Assembly (NCBI RefSeq): GCF_000022085.1
Contig: NC_011894.1
Location: 4,517,001-4,581,000 of the forward strand
Source of the DNA: Methylobacterium nodulans ORS 2060
Lineage (GTDB): Bacteria > Pseudomonadota > Alphaproteobacteria > Rhizobiales > Beijerinckiaceae
Length of the DNA: 64,000 nt
Direction: 5' to 3'
How positions within the stretch are numbered: the first letter of the stretch is position 1; each line of letters starts with the position of its first letter. The notes beneath the pieces were generated by a model. That model was not told the origin of the DNA and did not search any database. It saw nothing but the letters and a program-made list of their open reading frames with translations. The position numbers and the translations under genes are program-made. Of this stretch, positions 35,494 through 45,194 are shown piece after piece.

Positions 35494-38352
35494 ATGCCCC
35501 AAATGATGCCCCAAGTGATGCCAATCCACCGGACCGAGGACAGCTCCGATCCGCACGCCGCTCCGGGGAGCCTGGAGGCGGCTCTGCTGCAGCTCGTGGA
35601 GCAGGTGCGCCAGCAGGCGAGCGAGGATCCCTTCCGCAACCCGGTCCTCACCGTGGCCCTGGCGATCAGCCGCCGGATGGACCGGGGGGAGGTGACGGAG
35701 GGCGATCTCGACGGGTTGTTCCGCAGCCTGCGGCTCCAGGCCCTCGAGGATCGGGCTGCGCGCCTGCGCGCCTATGTGGGCTTGAGCGAGGAGGCAGGCG
35801 ACGATCTCGGGCGGGCGGTGCCGCTCGTCTTCGGCGAGACGGCGGACGACTTCGAGGCCGTGCGGGCCCGCATCGGGCGGCCGCGCTTCGCGGCGGTGTT
35901 CACGGCCCATCCGACCTTCGGCATGCCGAAGGCGGTGGCCCATCTGCTCGCGGAGGCCGCCTCGACGCCCTCGCCCGAGGCCCGCCGCGGGCTGCTGACC
36001 GAGGCCGCCGCCCTGTCGTCGCGGCCCGACCCGGTCATCACCCTCAACGACGAGTTCGAGCAGGCCCGCTTCTCGGTGCAGCACGGGCGCGCCGCCCTCG
36101 ACGGCCTCAACGAGGCGCTGCTGCGCGCCGCACGCGAGCGCTGGCCGGACCGTTGGCTCGAACTCGTGCCCCAGCCCGTCGTGATCGCCTCGTGGGTGGG
36201 CTGCGACACGGACGGGCGCACCGATATCGGCTGGTGGGACACCCTGCGCTACCGGCTCGAATCGAAGCGGACGCAGATCGAGCGCGTGCTGGCCCAGCTG
36301 CCGGACGATCCCGCGGCGGTGCCCGTGCGCCGTCTCGCCGAGGCGGCGCGCGATGCCGTCTCGCGCCAGCTCGCCGTCGCGCCCAAGCTCGGGGACGATC
36401 CGAGCCTGGAGGCGGTCCACCGATTCGCGCTCGCGCTCATCATCGAGCGCGACCGCGCCCAGACCGAGGCGGGGCCGCTCATCGCCGCCCTCGACGCGGC
36501 GATCGCGGGCGCGGCCGATGACGAGTCGCGGCTCAAGCTCTGCGTGCTGCGCGCCGGCTGCGCCGCCCACGGGCTCCAGAACGGGCTGCCGCATTTCCGG
36601 CTCAACGCCACGCAGGTCCACAACGCGGTGCGCCGCACCCTCGACCGGGACGGCGATCCGACCGATCCGGCGCAGCGCCGCTCGCATCTCGCCTCCATCA
36701 ACGCGCTGCTCGACCGGGTCGAGGCGGTGCCGGTGGATTTCGGCGCGCTCGCCGCCGAGCGGGCCTCCGCCGCCCGGCTGATGATGACGGTCGCCCAGAT
36801 CCTCAAGCACGTGGACGGCACCCATCCGGTCCGCTTCCTGATCGCCGAGACCGAGACCGGCTACACGCTGCTCGCCGCCCTCTGGCTCGCCGAGCATTTC
36901 GGCATCGGCGACAAGGTCGAGATCACGCCGCTGTTCGAGACCGCCTCGGCCCTCGAGCAGGGCGTCCATGTGATCGAGGACGCGCTGCGCTCGGCCCATT
37001 GGCGGCGCTACCTGCGGCGGATCGGCCGGCTCGTCCTGCAGTTCGGCTATTCGGATTCCGGGCGCTATGTCGGGCAGCTCGCCGCCACCTTCTGGATCGA
37101 GCGGCTGCGCCTGCGCATTACCGAGATGATGGTGCAGAACGGGCTCTCGGACATCGAGCTCGTCATCTTCGACACGCATGGCGAATCGATCGGCCGCGGC
37201 GCCCATCCGGCCAGCCTCAAGGACCGCCTCGCCTACCTCGCGCCGAGCCACGCCCGGCGCCGCAACCGCGAGGCCGGGGTCAAGGCGCGGCTCGAATCGA
37301 GCTTCCAGGGGACGGACGGCTATCTGCTGTTCGGCTCAGGGCCCCTCGCGCGGGCGACGGTCCTGCGCATCGTCGAGCACGTCTTCGCACCCGGCGATCC
37401 GCCCGACGATCCGATCTACGCCGAGCCCGACTTCGCCACCGAGTTCTTCACCGGCGCGCGCCAGGACATGGAGAGCCTGGTCGACGATCCCGGCTACGCC
37501 GCCTTGCTCGGGACGTTCGGCCCGAACCTGATCGACCGCACCGGCTCGCGGCCGGTGGCGCGCCAGTCCGATGCCGGCGGGCCGGTCGCCATCACCCATC
37601 CGCGCCAGATCCGGGCGATCCCCAACAACGCGATCCTGCAGCAGCTCGGCTTCCTGGCGAATTCGATGCACGGCATCGGCCACGCAGCCGCCCGTGCGCC
37701 GGACCTGTTTCGCGACATGCGCGCCCAGTCCGATCGCTTCGGCCGCGCCTTCAGCCTCGTCCAGCACGCCGCCGCGGTGAGCGACCTCGACGTGCTGCGC
37801 GCCTATGTGGAGACGCTCGATCCCGGCATGTGGCTGGAGCGGGCGCGGCGGGCCACGAGGGATGGGCGCCGGGAGGAGATCATCGCCATCGCGGCGGCGC
37901 TCGACCGGCTCGACCTCGCGCCGCGCCTGCGCCGCCTGTTCGGGCGCCTCACGCACGACCACCTGATGCTGCATTCCGTGGCCCCCGATCTCGGCACCAT
38001 GAGCCTGCGCCTCACGCTGCTCCACGCCCTGCGGCTCGCCCTGATCCACCGGATCTGGTTCCTGGCCGTCCACATCCCGGGCTTCCGGCCCCAGGCCGGG
38101 ATCACCCGCGAGATCCTGATCGAGCGCATCCTGCGCCTCGACGTGGCGAGCTGCCTCAAGGCGCTGGACGAGATCTTCCCGGTGGCGCCCGACCCGACGC
38201 TCGGCCTCAATTTCGGCGAGCCGCCCGGCCCGCGCGGCGTCGGCACCTACGAGACCGAGCACCGCACCCTGTTCGAGCCGATCGGGCGGCTCTTCGCCCT
38301 GGTGCGCGAGATCAGCGGCATGATCCAGCACGAAATCGGGTCATTCGGATAA
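35494..38352 (+). CDS. ppc: Phosphoenolpyruvate carboxylase homologue with altered active-site motifs
   Basis: 952 residues, full PEPC length. PEPC makes oxaloacetate from PEP and bicarbonate. The catalytic His (H139, TAHPT; E. coli H138) is kept, as is the PLFET block and R568 (IGRGAHP; E. coli R587). However, the usual FHGRGGTVGRGGGP is [14 protein letters not shown], so H579 and R581 become Asp560 and His562, and the usual GYSDSAKDAG is [10 protein letters not shown], replacing the Lys (E. coli K546) with Arg. The standard SWIGGDRDGNP is [12 protein letters not shown]. It is therefore a divergent paralogue; activity as PEPC is uncertain. ATG/GTG codons at 35491-35520 give several possible starts. 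Glutaminase follows after 47 bp. Confidence 0.85.
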   Translation: MPQMMPQVMPIHRTEDSSDPHAAPGSLEAALLQLVEQVRQQASEDPFRNPVLTVALAISRRMDRGEVTEGDLDGLFRSLRLQALEDRAARLRAYVGLSEEAGDDLGRAVPLVFGETADDFEAVRARIGRPRFAAVFTAHPTFGMPKAVAHLLAEAASTPSPEARRGLLTEAAALSSRPDPVITLNDEFEQARFSVQHGRAALDGLNEALLRAARERWPDRWLELVPQPVVIASWVGCDTDGRTDIGWWDTLRYRLESKRTQIERVLAQLPDDPAAVPVRRLAEAARDAVSRQLAVAPKLGDDPSLEAVHRFALALIIERDRAQTEAGPLIAALDAAIAGAADDESRLKLCVLRAGCAAHGLQNGLPHFRLNATQVHNAVRRTLDRDGDPTDPAQRRSHLASINALLDRVEAVPVDFGALAAERASAARLMMTVAQILKHVDGTHPVRFLIAETETGYTLLAALWLAEHFGIGDKVEITPLFETASALEQGVHVIEDALRSAHWRRYLRRIGRLVLQFGYSDSGRYVGQLAATFWIERLRLRITEMMVQNGLSDIELVIFDTHGESIGRGAHPASLKDRLAYLAPSHARRRNREAGVKARLESSFQGTDGYLLFGSGPLARATVLRIVEHVFAPGDPPDDPIYAEPDFATEFFTGARQDMESLVDDPGYAALLGTFGPNLIDRTGSRPVARQSDAGGPVAITHPRQIRAIPNNAILQQLGFLANSMHGIGHAAARAPDLFRDMRAQSDRFGRAFSLVQHAAAVSDLDVLRAYVETLDPGMWLERARRATRDGRREEIIAIAAALDRLDLAPRLRRLFGRLTHDHLMLHSVAPDLGTMSLRLTLLHALRLALIHRIWFLAVHIPGFRPQAGITREILIERILRLDVASCLKALDEIFPVAPDPTLGLNFGEPPGPRGVGTYETEHRTLFEPIGRLFALVREISGMIQHEIGSFG

Positions 38353-38399
38353 GGCTCCCGGCCGAAATCCGTAAGCCCCGTGAGCCGACGAGAGACCCC

Positions 38400-39329
38400 G
38401 TGCCGGACCTGACCAGTGTCGTCCAGGAGATCGCCGAGGAGATGCGCGAGCGCCCCGATCGGGGCGAGGTCGCGACCTACATTCCCGAACTCGCCCGCGC
38501 CGATCCGAAAGCCTTCGGTCTGGTGGTGATCGATGCGGATGGACAGGTCGCGGCGGCCGGCGACAGCGACGTGCCCTTCTCGATTCAGAGCATCTCGAAG
38601 GTGTTCACCCTCACGCTCGCGCTCGGCATGGTCGGCGACCGGCTGTGGCGGCGCGTCGGGCGCGAGCCGTCGGGAAGCCCCTTCAACTCCATCGTCCAGC
38701 TGGAATACGAGCGCGGCATTCCCCGCAACCCGTTCATCAATGCCGGGGCGATCGCCGTGACCGACCTGATCCTGTCGCGGCACCAGCCCCGCGAGGCGCT
38801 CGGCGAAATCCTGCGCTTCATGCAATTCCTGGCGCAGGATTCCTCGATCGCCATCGACGAGGCGGTGGCGGCCTCGGAGCTGCGGACGGGTTTTCGCAAT
38901 GCGGCGCTCGCCAATTTCATGAAGGCGCACGGGGTGATCGACAATCCGGTCGAGTACACGCTCGGCGTCTATTTCCACCATTGCGCCATCGCGATGACCT
39001 GCCGGCAACTCGCCGAGGCCGGGCGGTTCCTCGCCCATTCGGGCCGCAACCCCTCGACGGGGCATCTGGTGGTGCAGCCGGAGCGGGCGCGCCGCATCAA
39101 CGCGGTCATGCTCACTTGCGGCCATTACGACGGGTCGGGCGAATTCGCCTTCCGGGTCGGCCTGCCGGGCAAGAGCGGGGTCGGCGGGGGCATCCTGGCG
39201 GTCGCGCCGGGCCGGGCCTCCATCGCCGTCTGGTCGCCAGGCCTCGATGCCTCGGGCAATTCCCATCTCGGGCGCATCGCCCTCGAAAGGCTTACGAAGC
39301 GGCTCGGCTGGTCGATCTTCGGCCAATGA
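38400..39329 (+). CDS. glsA: Glutaminase A (beta-lactamase-like serine glutaminase)
   Basis: 309 residues from GTG 38400, the usual length. It deamidates L-glutamine to glutamate and ammonia in the cytoplasm. The SxxK catalytic pair is S64-I-S-K67 ([16 protein letters not shown]); [25 protein letters not shown], the [30 protein letters not shown] block and [32 protein letters not shown] are characteristic. It may be co-transcribed with the PEPC homologue. The nearby glnII catalyses the opposite reaction. Confidence 0.95.
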   Translation: MPDLTSVVQEIAEEMRERPDRGEVATYIPELARADPKAFGLVVIDADGQVAAAGDSDVPFSIQSISKVFTLTLALGMVGDRLWRRVGREPSGSPFNSIVQLEYERGIPRNPFINAGAIAVTDLILSRHQPREALGEILRFMQFLAQDSSIAIDEAVAASELRTGFRNAALANFMKAHGVIDNPVEYTLGVYFHHCAIAMTCRQLAEAGRFLAHSGRNPSTGHLVVQPERARRINAVMLTCGHYDGSGEFAFRVGLPGKSGVGGGILAVAPGRASIAVWSPGLDASGNSHLGRIALERLTKRLGWSIFGQ

Positions 39330-39391
39330 CGCCGTGAGGGCGGGGTCGGTCCTTCGGGCCCGCCTCGCCCTCGTGAGGCGTCTTGGGCGGG

Positions 39392-39586
39392 TCACGGCTT
39401 GCGCGAGCGTTCCGCGTCCTGGATGGCGGCGTCGTGATACCAGCCGCTCCCGAAGGCCGCATCGGCGAAGCGGTAGGCGCTGCGCTCGGTGGAGGTGGTC
39501 TCCGGCCGACGGCCGCCCTGGTCGGTCCGGCCCCTCACGGGGAACTGGTAGATCTTGGCCGTTTCTCGACGGGGTGCAGTCGTCAT
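39392..39586 (-). CDS. gstI: GstI-like protein (DUF2735), probable regulator of glutamine synthetase II
   Basis: 64 residues from ATG 39586: MTTAPRRETAKIYQFPVRGR...YRFADAAFGSGWYHDAAIQDAERSRKP. The ETAKIYQFPVR start and SGWYHDAAIQ end match, from memory, DUF2735 proteins, including GstI of Rhizobium leguminosarum, which represses expression of glnII and is encoded just upstream of it. Here it lies divergently, 475 bp from glnII, the same neighbourhood. It would lower GSII synthesis when nitrogen is sufficient. Confidence 0.85.
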   Translation of the reverse strand: MTTAPRRETAKIYQFPVRGRTDQGGRRPETTSTERSAYRFADAAFGSGWYHDAAIQDAERSRKP

Positions 39587-39693
39587 CAACCCTGTCTCCT
39601 GATCTCGGCTGCGCGTTCGAGCGCCACATGCCTCGCCGATATAGCAGTGCCTGCGCATCCCTTGCACGGTCTGCTGCGAATAAAATCAGGGAA

Positions 39694-39710
39694 TGCTCAC
39701 AATATGTGCA
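39694..39710. promoter_or_regulatory. NtrC-type enhancer candidate
   Basis: TGCTCACAATATGTGCA: 17 bp with TGC-N11-GCA ends and an AT centre, the architecture of NtrC sites (TGCAC-N7-GTGCA), though the inner arms are imperfect. It lies 256 bp before the sigma-54 promoter and 108 bp before gstI, in the divergent region. Confidence 0.4.
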
Positions 39711-39965
39711 GAAAGGGGCTTGCCAGTTCAGTCGGCATTATTGCAGCGCGGCATGCACGGCCGGATTGCCGACGCCGCATGCCTTTTGGTCAGGCGCGGC
39801 CCGGTGAACTGCGCGACTTCAAGCATCGCGCGCACGTGGTGGCGATATTCCGCGTTCGCACCGACGCGCAGGCGGCGATTTGGTTCCCGGCGGCGGGGAT
39901 TTTCTTGCAGGGCGATGCCGGGCGGCGGCTGGAGGCCGGGCGCAGGCAGGATCGCCAGCTGCCCT

Positions 39966-39981
39966 TGGCACGGGCCATGCT
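39966..39981 (+). promoter_or_regulatory. Sigma-54 promoter of glnII
   Basis: TGGCAC-GGGCC-ATGCT, preceded by T: invariant GG at -24 and GC at -12, separated by 10 bases, one mismatch from TGGCAC-N5-TTGCW. The start of transcription would be about 39992, giving a leader of ~70 bases before the glnII ATG. Fits NtrC/RpoN control of GSII. Confidence 0.8.
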
Positions 39982-40061
39982 TTAGCTCGCTCGCCTTGGT
40001 TGGCAAGGTAACTGGCAGCACCGCCTCAAGCTCCGCATGGTTCCATGACGAGAGGCTCGAA

Positions 40062-41102
40062 ATGACAAAGTACAAACTCGAATATATTTGGCTTGACGGG
40101 TACACGCCTGTACCGAACCTCCGGGGCAAGACGCAGATCAAAGAATTTGACAGCTTCCCGTCGCTGGAACAGCTGCCATTGTGGGGTTTCGACGGAAGCT
40201 CGACCAAGCAGGCCGAGGGCTCGAGCTCGGATTGCGTGCTGAAGCCGGTTCGGGTGTTCCCGGATGCGGCGCGCACCAACGGCGTGCTCGTCCTCTGCGA
40301 AGTCATGATGCCGGACGGCAAGACCCCGCATCCGTCCAACACGCGCGCGACCATCCTCGATGACGAGGGCGCGTGGTTCGGCTTCGAGCAGGAATACTTC
40401 TTCTACAAGGACGGCCGTCCGCTCGGCTTCCCGGCTTCCGGCTATCCGGCGCCGCAGGGCCCGTACTACACGGGCGTCGGCTACAAGAATGTCGGCGACA
40501 TCGCCCGCCAGATCGTCGAGGAGCACCTCGACCTCTGCCTCGCCGCCGGCATCAACCACGAGGGCATCAACGCCGAGGTGGCGAAGGGCCAGTGGGAGTT
40601 CCAGATCTTCGGCAAGGGCTCCAAGAAGGCCGCCGACGAGATCTGGATGGCGCGCTACCTGCTGCTCCGCCTCTGCGAGAAGTACGGTGTGGACATCGAG
40701 TTCCACTGCAAGCCGCTCGGCGACACCGACTGGAACGGGTCGGGCATGCACTGCAACTTCTCGACGAAGTTCATGCGCGAAATCGGCGGCAAGGCGTATT
40801 TCGAACGGCTGATGGCCGCCTTCGATGCCGCCCGCGAGGACCACATCGCGGTCTACGGCCCGGACAACCACATGCGGCTGACCGGCAAGCACGAGACGGC
40901 CTCGATCCACACCTTCAGCTACGGCGTGGCCGATCGCGGCGCCTCGATCCGCGTGCCCCACAGCTTCGTGAACAACGGCTACAAGGGCTACCTTGAGGAT
41001 CGCCGTCCGAACTCCCAGGGCGACCCCTACCAGATCGCCTCGCAGGTGCTGAAGACGATCTCCTCCGTGCCGACGGATTCCGACGTCTCGGCTGCGGCGT
41101 AA
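40062..41102 (+). CDS. glnII: Glutamine synthetase type II (GSII)
   Basis: 346 residues, the eukaryote-like octameric or decameric GS of rhizobia and methylobacteria. It makes glutamine from glutamate, ammonia and ATP. Motifs: LEYIWLDGYTPVPNLRGKT, LPLWGFDGSSTKQAEGSSSDCVLKPV (beta-grasp and Mg loop), WFGFEQEYFFY (metal-binding Glu), GINAEVAKGQWEFQ, DTDWNGSGMHCNFSTK and RGASIRVPHSFVNNGYKGYLEDRRPNSQGDPY (ATP and glutamate sites). GSII has no adenylylation site and is controlled at transcription, consistent with the sigma-54 promoter and gstI upstream. A strong terminator follows. Confidence 0.97.
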   Translation: MTKYKLEYIWLDGYTPVPNLRGKTQIKEFDSFPSLEQLPLWGFDGSSTKQAEGSSSDCVLKPVRVFPDAARTNGVLVLCEVMMPDGKTPHPSNTRATILDDEGAWFGFEQEYFFYKDGRPLGFPASGYPAPQGPYYTGVGYKNVGDIARQIVEEHLDLCLAAGINHEGINAEVAKGQWEFQIFGKGSKKAADEIWMARYLLLRLCEKYGVDIEFHCKPLGDTDWNGSGMHCNFSTKFMREIGGKAYFERLMAAFDAAREDHIAVYGPDNHMRLTGKHETASIHTFSYGVADRGASIRVPHSFVNNGYKGYLEDRRPNSQGDPYQIASQVLKTISSVPTDSDVSAAA

Positions 41103-41120
41103 GGCCCGACGACACCTGAG

Positions 41121-41162
41121 AAACGCGGCGGGGACGGCCCATCCCCGCCGCGTTTCTTTTTG
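41121..41162 (+). terminator. Rho-independent terminator of glnII
   Basis: A perfect 15-bp stem (GAAACGCGGCGGGGA, 41121-41135, with 41143-41157), 7-nt loop, then five T. Starts 18 bp after the stop codon. Confidence 0.93.
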
Positions 41163-41424
41163 CGTGCACGGGGCTGAGAGCCTGGCAGGGTCTCGGTTGT
41201 CGATCGGCCATCCGTCCGGGCGGAGAACCGGTGCCCCATCGGCGGGACATCCTCCCGGCGCAGGAAAGCGCCCGCCGCAGCGGGGGCTGGGCGGGCGAAA
41301 GGGAGGTCTCCGTCTCGTGAGAGCCGGACCGACCAGAGCATGGTCGCTGCGGCGCCGCATCATCCATTTGGGGGATGGATCGAGGGATGAGCGCGGGACA
41401 CGCACAAATTTCAGCGAGCCCCGG
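41163..41424. other. Intergenic stretch, nothing recognised
   Basis: 262 bp between the glnII terminator and the end of the YihY-like gene on the other strand. I see no gene, no strong hairpin with a T-run and no repeat. Confidence 0.6.
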
Positions 41425-42306
41425 TCACATCAACTTGATCGTGTCCTTGCGGCTCTGGGCCCGGGCCTGGAGGCGCCGTCGCCGCGCGGCGATAATGGTG
41501 CCGTTGATCTCTCCGCCGAACAGGAACATGGCGGCGAGCCAGTAGAGGAAGACGAGGAAGACCATCGCGGTCGCGAGGCCGCCATAGGTCGAGACGTAGG
41601 CGCCCGAGAAACGGTCGAGATACATCCCGAAGCCGAGGCCGGCTAGCACCCACATGCCGAGCGTCACCGCGACCCCCGGCAGCACCATGTGCCAGGGACG
41701 CCGCCCGGCCGCGATGAACTTGTGGGCGATCACCAGCACGAGCGCGATCAGGAGGGCGGTGAGGAACACCCGCACCACCGCGATGGTGAGCCCGAGCGGT
41801 TCGAGCCCCGGCGCCACCAGGATCAGCCCGCGCCACATCAGCGGCCCCAGCACCACCAGGAAGGTGAAGGCCAGCATCGCGAAGGCGGCGCAGATCACGT
41901 AGCCGATCGATTCGAGACGGGTCAGCCACCAGGGCCGCACCTCGCGCAACCCATAGGCCCGGTTGAGCCCGACCCGCAGGCTCTCGACGCCGCTCGACGA
42001 GAAGTAAAGGGCGAGCAGCGCGCCGACGGTGAGGAGCCCGCCGCGCTGCTCGGTGAGCACCCGGTGGACCTCCGTCGCGACCGGCCCTGCCACCTCGCTC
42101 GGCCAGACCTCGAACAGCAGGTTGCTGGCCTCGTCGGCGAGCGACTTGGAGCCGAAGACGCTCGCCAGCGCCGTGAGCAGGATCAGGAACGGGAACAGCG
42201 AGGTCAGCAGCGAGAGCGCGATGTGGCTCGCGATCGCCCAGCCGTCATGCGCGACGAAGCGCTGGGCCGCGATGGCGGCGATCTCGAAGGCGGTGCGGAT
42301 GCGCAT
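41425..42306 (-). CDS. YihY/BrkB (UPF0761) family inner membrane protein
   Basis: 293 residues. Hydrophobic helices at about 24-45 (WAIASHIALSLLTSLFPFLILLTALAS), 90-110, 138-162 (SIGYVICAAFAMLAFTFLVVLGPLMW), 180-200, 212-233 and 245-268, with the family pattern SGVESLRVGLNRAYGLREVRPWWLTRL and FSGAYVSTYGGLATAMVFLVFLYWLAAMFLFGGEIN. Named after Bordetella BrkB; once annotated as ribonuclease BN by error. The role is unknown, probably transport or envelope-related. Divergent from the DMT exporter. Confidence 0.92.
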   Translation of the reverse strand: MRIRTAFEIAAIAAQRFVAHDGWAIASHIALSLLTSLFPFLILLTALASVFGSKSLADEASNLLFEVWPSEVAGPVATEVHRVLTEQRGGLLTVGALLALYFSSSGVESLRVGLNRAYGLREVRPWWLTRLESIGYVICAAFAMLAFTFLVVLGPLMWRGLILVAPGLEPLGLTIAVVRVFLTALLIALVLVIAHKFIAAGRRPWHMVLPGVAVTLGMWVLAGLGFGMYLDRFSGAYVSTYGGLATAMVFLVFLYWLAAMFLFGGEINGTIIAARRRRLQARAQSRKDTIKLM

Positions 42307-42447
42307 GTCGGCTCCGGCTTCTACACCGGGTCAAGCCCGGGGCGGGAGCGGAATCCGGGGGCCTTAAGCCATGCACGCGAAGCGCAAGCCCGATGCCGAT
42401 GGCGGCGGTTGCGCAGCGGCAACGCGCGTGCTGCCTGCGCGGGCAGA

Positions 42448-43338
42448 ATGATGAAGCACGCGCCAGATTCCTCAGCTCTTGCCGCGCGACTCGCCCCGGC
42501 CCTGTTCGTCGTCATCTGGGCGACGGGCTTCGTGGTGGCGCGCCTCGTGGCGCCGCATGCCGAGCCGCTGACCTTCCTGTCCCTGCGCTTCCTCTGCACG
42601 GTCGCGCTGCTCGCCGGCGTGGCGCTGCTCGCCGGGGCGCGCTGGCCCGCGGGCTGGCGCGGCTGGCGCGACGCGCTCGTCGCCGGGATCCTGATGCAGG
42701 GCCTCTACCTCGACGGCGTGTTCTGGGCGGTGAGTCGCGGCCTGCCGGCGGGCATCGCCGCGCTGGTCACGAGCCTGCAGCCGCTCCTGACCGCAATGGT
42801 GGCGGGGCCGCTCCTCGGCGAGCGGGTCTCAGGCCGCCGCTGGCTCGGCATCGGCCTCGGTTTCCTGGGGGCCGGGCTGGTGCTCGCCCCCAAGCTCGGC
42901 GCGGCGGCGGATGCGATCCCGCTCTCGGCCCTCGGCGTCTGCATTGCCGCCACCGTCGCGATCACCCTCGGCACGCTGTGGCAGAAGCGCACGGCCGCGG
43001 CCGTGGACCTGCGCACCAATGCGGCGGTGCAGTTCCTGGGCGCCGCGCTGATGACGCTGCCGCTGGCCCTTCTCCTCGAAGAGGGCCGCTTCGATGCGTC
43101 GCCGCCGGCGCTGGCCGGGCTCGCGTGGTCGGTGCTGGGATTGTCGGTCGGCGGGATCCTGATCCTGCTCTGGCTGATCCGGCGGGGGGCAGTCGCGGGC
43201 GTCGCCGCTTTGTTCTACCTCGTGCCGCCGGTCTCCGCCGCCATGGCCTTCGGACTGTTCGGGGAGGTGCTCGGCCCCGTCCAGGTCCTCGGGATGATCG
43301 TCGCGGCGGCGGGCGTCGCCGTCGCGAGCCGGGGCTGA
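42448..43338 (+). CDS. DMT-superfamily (EamA) transporter
   Basis: 296 residues, ten helices in two EamA repeats: FVVIWATGFVVARLVAPHAEPLTFLSLRFLCTVALL and LSALGVCIAATVAITLGTLWQKRTAA. The loop IAALVTSLQPLLTAMVAGPLLGERVSGRRWLGIGLGFLGAGLVLAPKL and its second copy AALFYLVPPVSAAMAFGLFGEVLGPVQVLGMIVAAAGVAVA are characteristic. Members export amino acids or other metabolites; substrate unknown. Ends 110 bp before mcd on the same strand. Confidence 0.93.
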   Translation: MMKHAPDSSALAARLAPALFVVIWATGFVVARLVAPHAEPLTFLSLRFLCTVALLAGVALLAGARWPAGWRGWRDALVAGILMQGLYLDGVFWAVSRGLPAGIAALVTSLQPLLTAMVAGPLLGERVSGRRWLGIGLGFLGAGLVLAPKLGAAADAIPLSALGVCIAATVAITLGTLWQKRTAAAVDLRTNAAVQFLGAALMTLPLALLLEEGRFDASPPALAGLAWSVLGLSVGGILILLWLIRRGAVAGVAALFYLVPPVSAAMAFGLFGEVLGPVQVLGMIVAAAGVAVASRG

Positions 43339-43447
43339 GTGAACCCCCGAAAGGTCGGGCAGACGCAAGGGGACGCGGCCCTCTACAAGCCGTCGCAATC
43401 GCCGCTATCATGCAGCGCACAAGTCATTCCGTCCGGAGATGAGAGCA

Positions 43448-45130
43448 ATGTCCGCACAGGGAGCGCCCCTGACCGCCGACGCCGATCTGGTGACCCTGGC
43501 CCGCGAGGCGGCCGTCGCGGCGAAGGCGCTGGCCGCCGATGCCGGGCGCCGCGTGAGGGCGAGCGTGGTCACGGCCGAGGGCCGGCTCTCCGCCGAGAAG
43601 CTGGAGGCCGAGCAGCACGCGGCCCACGGCCTTGCCTGGCTCAGCACCTATGCGGAGGCGGTGACGCAGCTCGCTTCCTATGCGGAGCGTCTGCAGGCGG
43701 CCGGCCGGCTCGGCGAGACCGAGACGCTTCTCGTGCGCATCGGTATCGGCGAGTATCTCGACCAGATGTTCGGCGGCATCCCGATGAGCCAGGGCGAGAT
43801 GGTGCGCCCGACGACCTCGCTCGGCCTGACCGCCCAGGAGGTCGCCCGGCACCGGACCGGCGCCGTCGAGACGATGATCGCCGAGGGCAACACGCCCGCG
43901 CACCGCGCCGCCCTCGTCAAGCGCATCCGCGAGGGGCAGGGCGCCGCGACAACCGGCGATTCCGGCCTCGACGAGGACATGGAGGCGATCCGCTCCGAGA
44001 TGCGCCGCTTCGGCCAGGCCGAGGTCGTGCCGCATGCCCATGAGTGGCACCAGAAGAACGCCTATATCCCGATCGAGATCATCGGCCAGATGGCCGAGCT
44101 CGGCGTGTTCGGGCTCACCATCCCGGAGGAATACGGCGGCATGGGCCTGCCGAAGATCTCCATGTGCGTGGTGTCAGAGGAATTGTCGCGCGCCTATATC
44201 GGCGTCGGCTCGCTCGGCACCCGCTCGGAAATCGCCGCCGAGCTGATCCTCTGCGGAGGCACCGAGGAGCAGAAGCAGCGCTTCCTGCCCAAGATCGCCT
44301 CGGGCGAGATCCTGCCCACCGCCGTCTTCACCGAGCCGAATACCGGTTCCGACCTCGCCTCCTTACGCACCAAGGCCGTGCGGGAGGGCGACGTCTGGAA
44401 GGTCTACGGCAACAAGACCTGGATCACCCATCCGGTCCGCGCCGACCTGATGACTATCCTGGTGCGCACCAAGCCCGAGGAGCCGGGCCATCGCGGCCTG
44501 TCGCTGCTGCTCGGCGAGAAGCCCCGCGGCAATGACGAGAATCCCTTCCCGGTCGAAGGCCTCTCGGGCGGCGAGATCGAGGTGCTCGGCTATCGCGGCA
44601 TGAAGGAATACGAACTCGCCTTCGACGGCTTCTCGGTCCCGGCCAAGAACCTGCTCGGCGAAGTCGAGGGCAAGGGCTTCACGCAGCTCATGCAGACCTT
44701 CGAGTCGGCCCGTATCCAGACCGCGGCCCGCGCGGTCGGCGTGGCGCAATCGGCCCTCGATATTGGCCTGCGCTACGCGGAGGAACGGGTGCAGTTCGGC
44801 AAGCCGCTCGTCGCCTTCCCGCGGGTCTCCGACAAGCTCGCCATGATGGCGGTCGAGATCAACATCGCGCGCCAACTCACCTATTTCGCGGCGCACGAGA
44901 AGGACGAGGGCAAGCGCTGCGATCTCGAGGCCGGCATGGCCAAGCTGCTTGCCGCCCGGGTCGCCTGGGCGTCGGCCGACAACGCGCTCCAGATCCACGG
45001 CGGCAACGGCTTCGCGCTGGAGTACCAGATCAGCCGCGTGCTCTGCGACGCCCGCATCCTCTCGATCTTCGAGGGCGCCGCGGAAATCCAGGCGCAGGTG
45101 ATCGCCCGCCGGTTGCTCGAGGTGCAGTGA
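43448..45130 (+). CDS. mcd: (2S)-methylsuccinyl-CoA dehydrogenase (ethylmalonyl-CoA pathway)
   Basis: 560 residues from ATG 43448 (MSAQGAPLTAD); an ATG at 43439 is too close to the GGAG. An FAD enzyme oxidising (2S)-methylsuccinyl-CoA to mesaconyl-CoA, needed for glyoxylate regeneration in C1 and C2 growth without isocitrate lyase. The ~150-residue N-terminal extension (to about HRAALVKRIREGQG) is a hallmark of Mcd and absent from ordinary acyl-CoA dehydrogenases. The remainder is a standard ACAD: FGLTIPEEYGGMGLP, FTEPNTGSDLASLRTKA, EYELAFDGFSVPAKNLLGE, ARAVGVAQSALDIGLRYAEERVQFGKPL, and ALQIHGGNGFALEYQISRVLCDARILSIFEGAAEIQAQVIAR, the last with the catalytic Glu. A general acyl-CoA dehydrogenase is the less likely alternative. 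Confidence 0.9.
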   Translation: MSAQGAPLTADADLVTLAREAAVAAKALAADAGRRVRASVVTAEGRLSAEKLEAEQHAAHGLAWLSTYAEAVTQLASYAERLQAAGRLGETETLLVRIGIGEYLDQMFGGIPMSQGEMVRPTTSLGLTAQEVARHRTGAVETMIAEGNTPAHRAALVKRIREGQGAATTGDSGLDEDMEAIRSEMRRFGQAEVVPHAHEWHQKNAYIPIEIIGQMAELGVFGLTIPEEYGGMGLPKISMCVVSEELSRAYIGVGSLGTRSEIAAELILCGGTEEQKQRFLPKIASGEILPTAVFTEPNTGSDLASLRTKAVREGDVWKVYGNKTWITHPVRADLMTILVRTKPEEPGHRGLSLLLGEKPRGNDENPFPVEGLSGGEIEVLGYRGMKEYELAFDGFSVPAKNLLGEVEGKGFTQLMQTFESARIQTAARAVGVAQSALDIGLRYAEERVQFGKPLVAFPRVSDKLAMMAVEINIARQLTYFAAHEKDEGKRCDLEAGMAKLLAARVAWASADNALQIHGGNGFALEYQISRVLCDARILSIFEGAAEIQAQVIARRLLEVQ

Positions 45131-45194
45131 GCGGAGGCGGCTGGTCCGCGACCTGCTGCGGCAGCCGGGGATCGCTGCGGGGTTGTTGCCTGGC

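Larger units (their letters stand above)
39587..40061. other. Divergent gstI-glnII regulatory region
   Basis: 475 bp between two divergent starts. Besides the sigma-54 element at 39966 and the palindrome at 39694 it holds a GC-rich stretch with no gene of its own; a frame joined to glnII from 39693 is open but its residues do not resemble any GSII. Confidence 0.65.

Noticed and set aside
35494..38352. Calling this gene the serine-cycle PEPC
   Set aside because: Key PEP/bicarbonate residues differ and no serine-cycle gene (mtkA, mtkB, mclA, sgaA, hprA) lies next to it.
39693..40061. A longer N-terminus for glutamine synthetase II
   Set aside because: The extra 123 residues are Arg/Cys/Ser-rich and contain the sigma-54 promoter; GSII proteins begin at MTKYKLEYIW.
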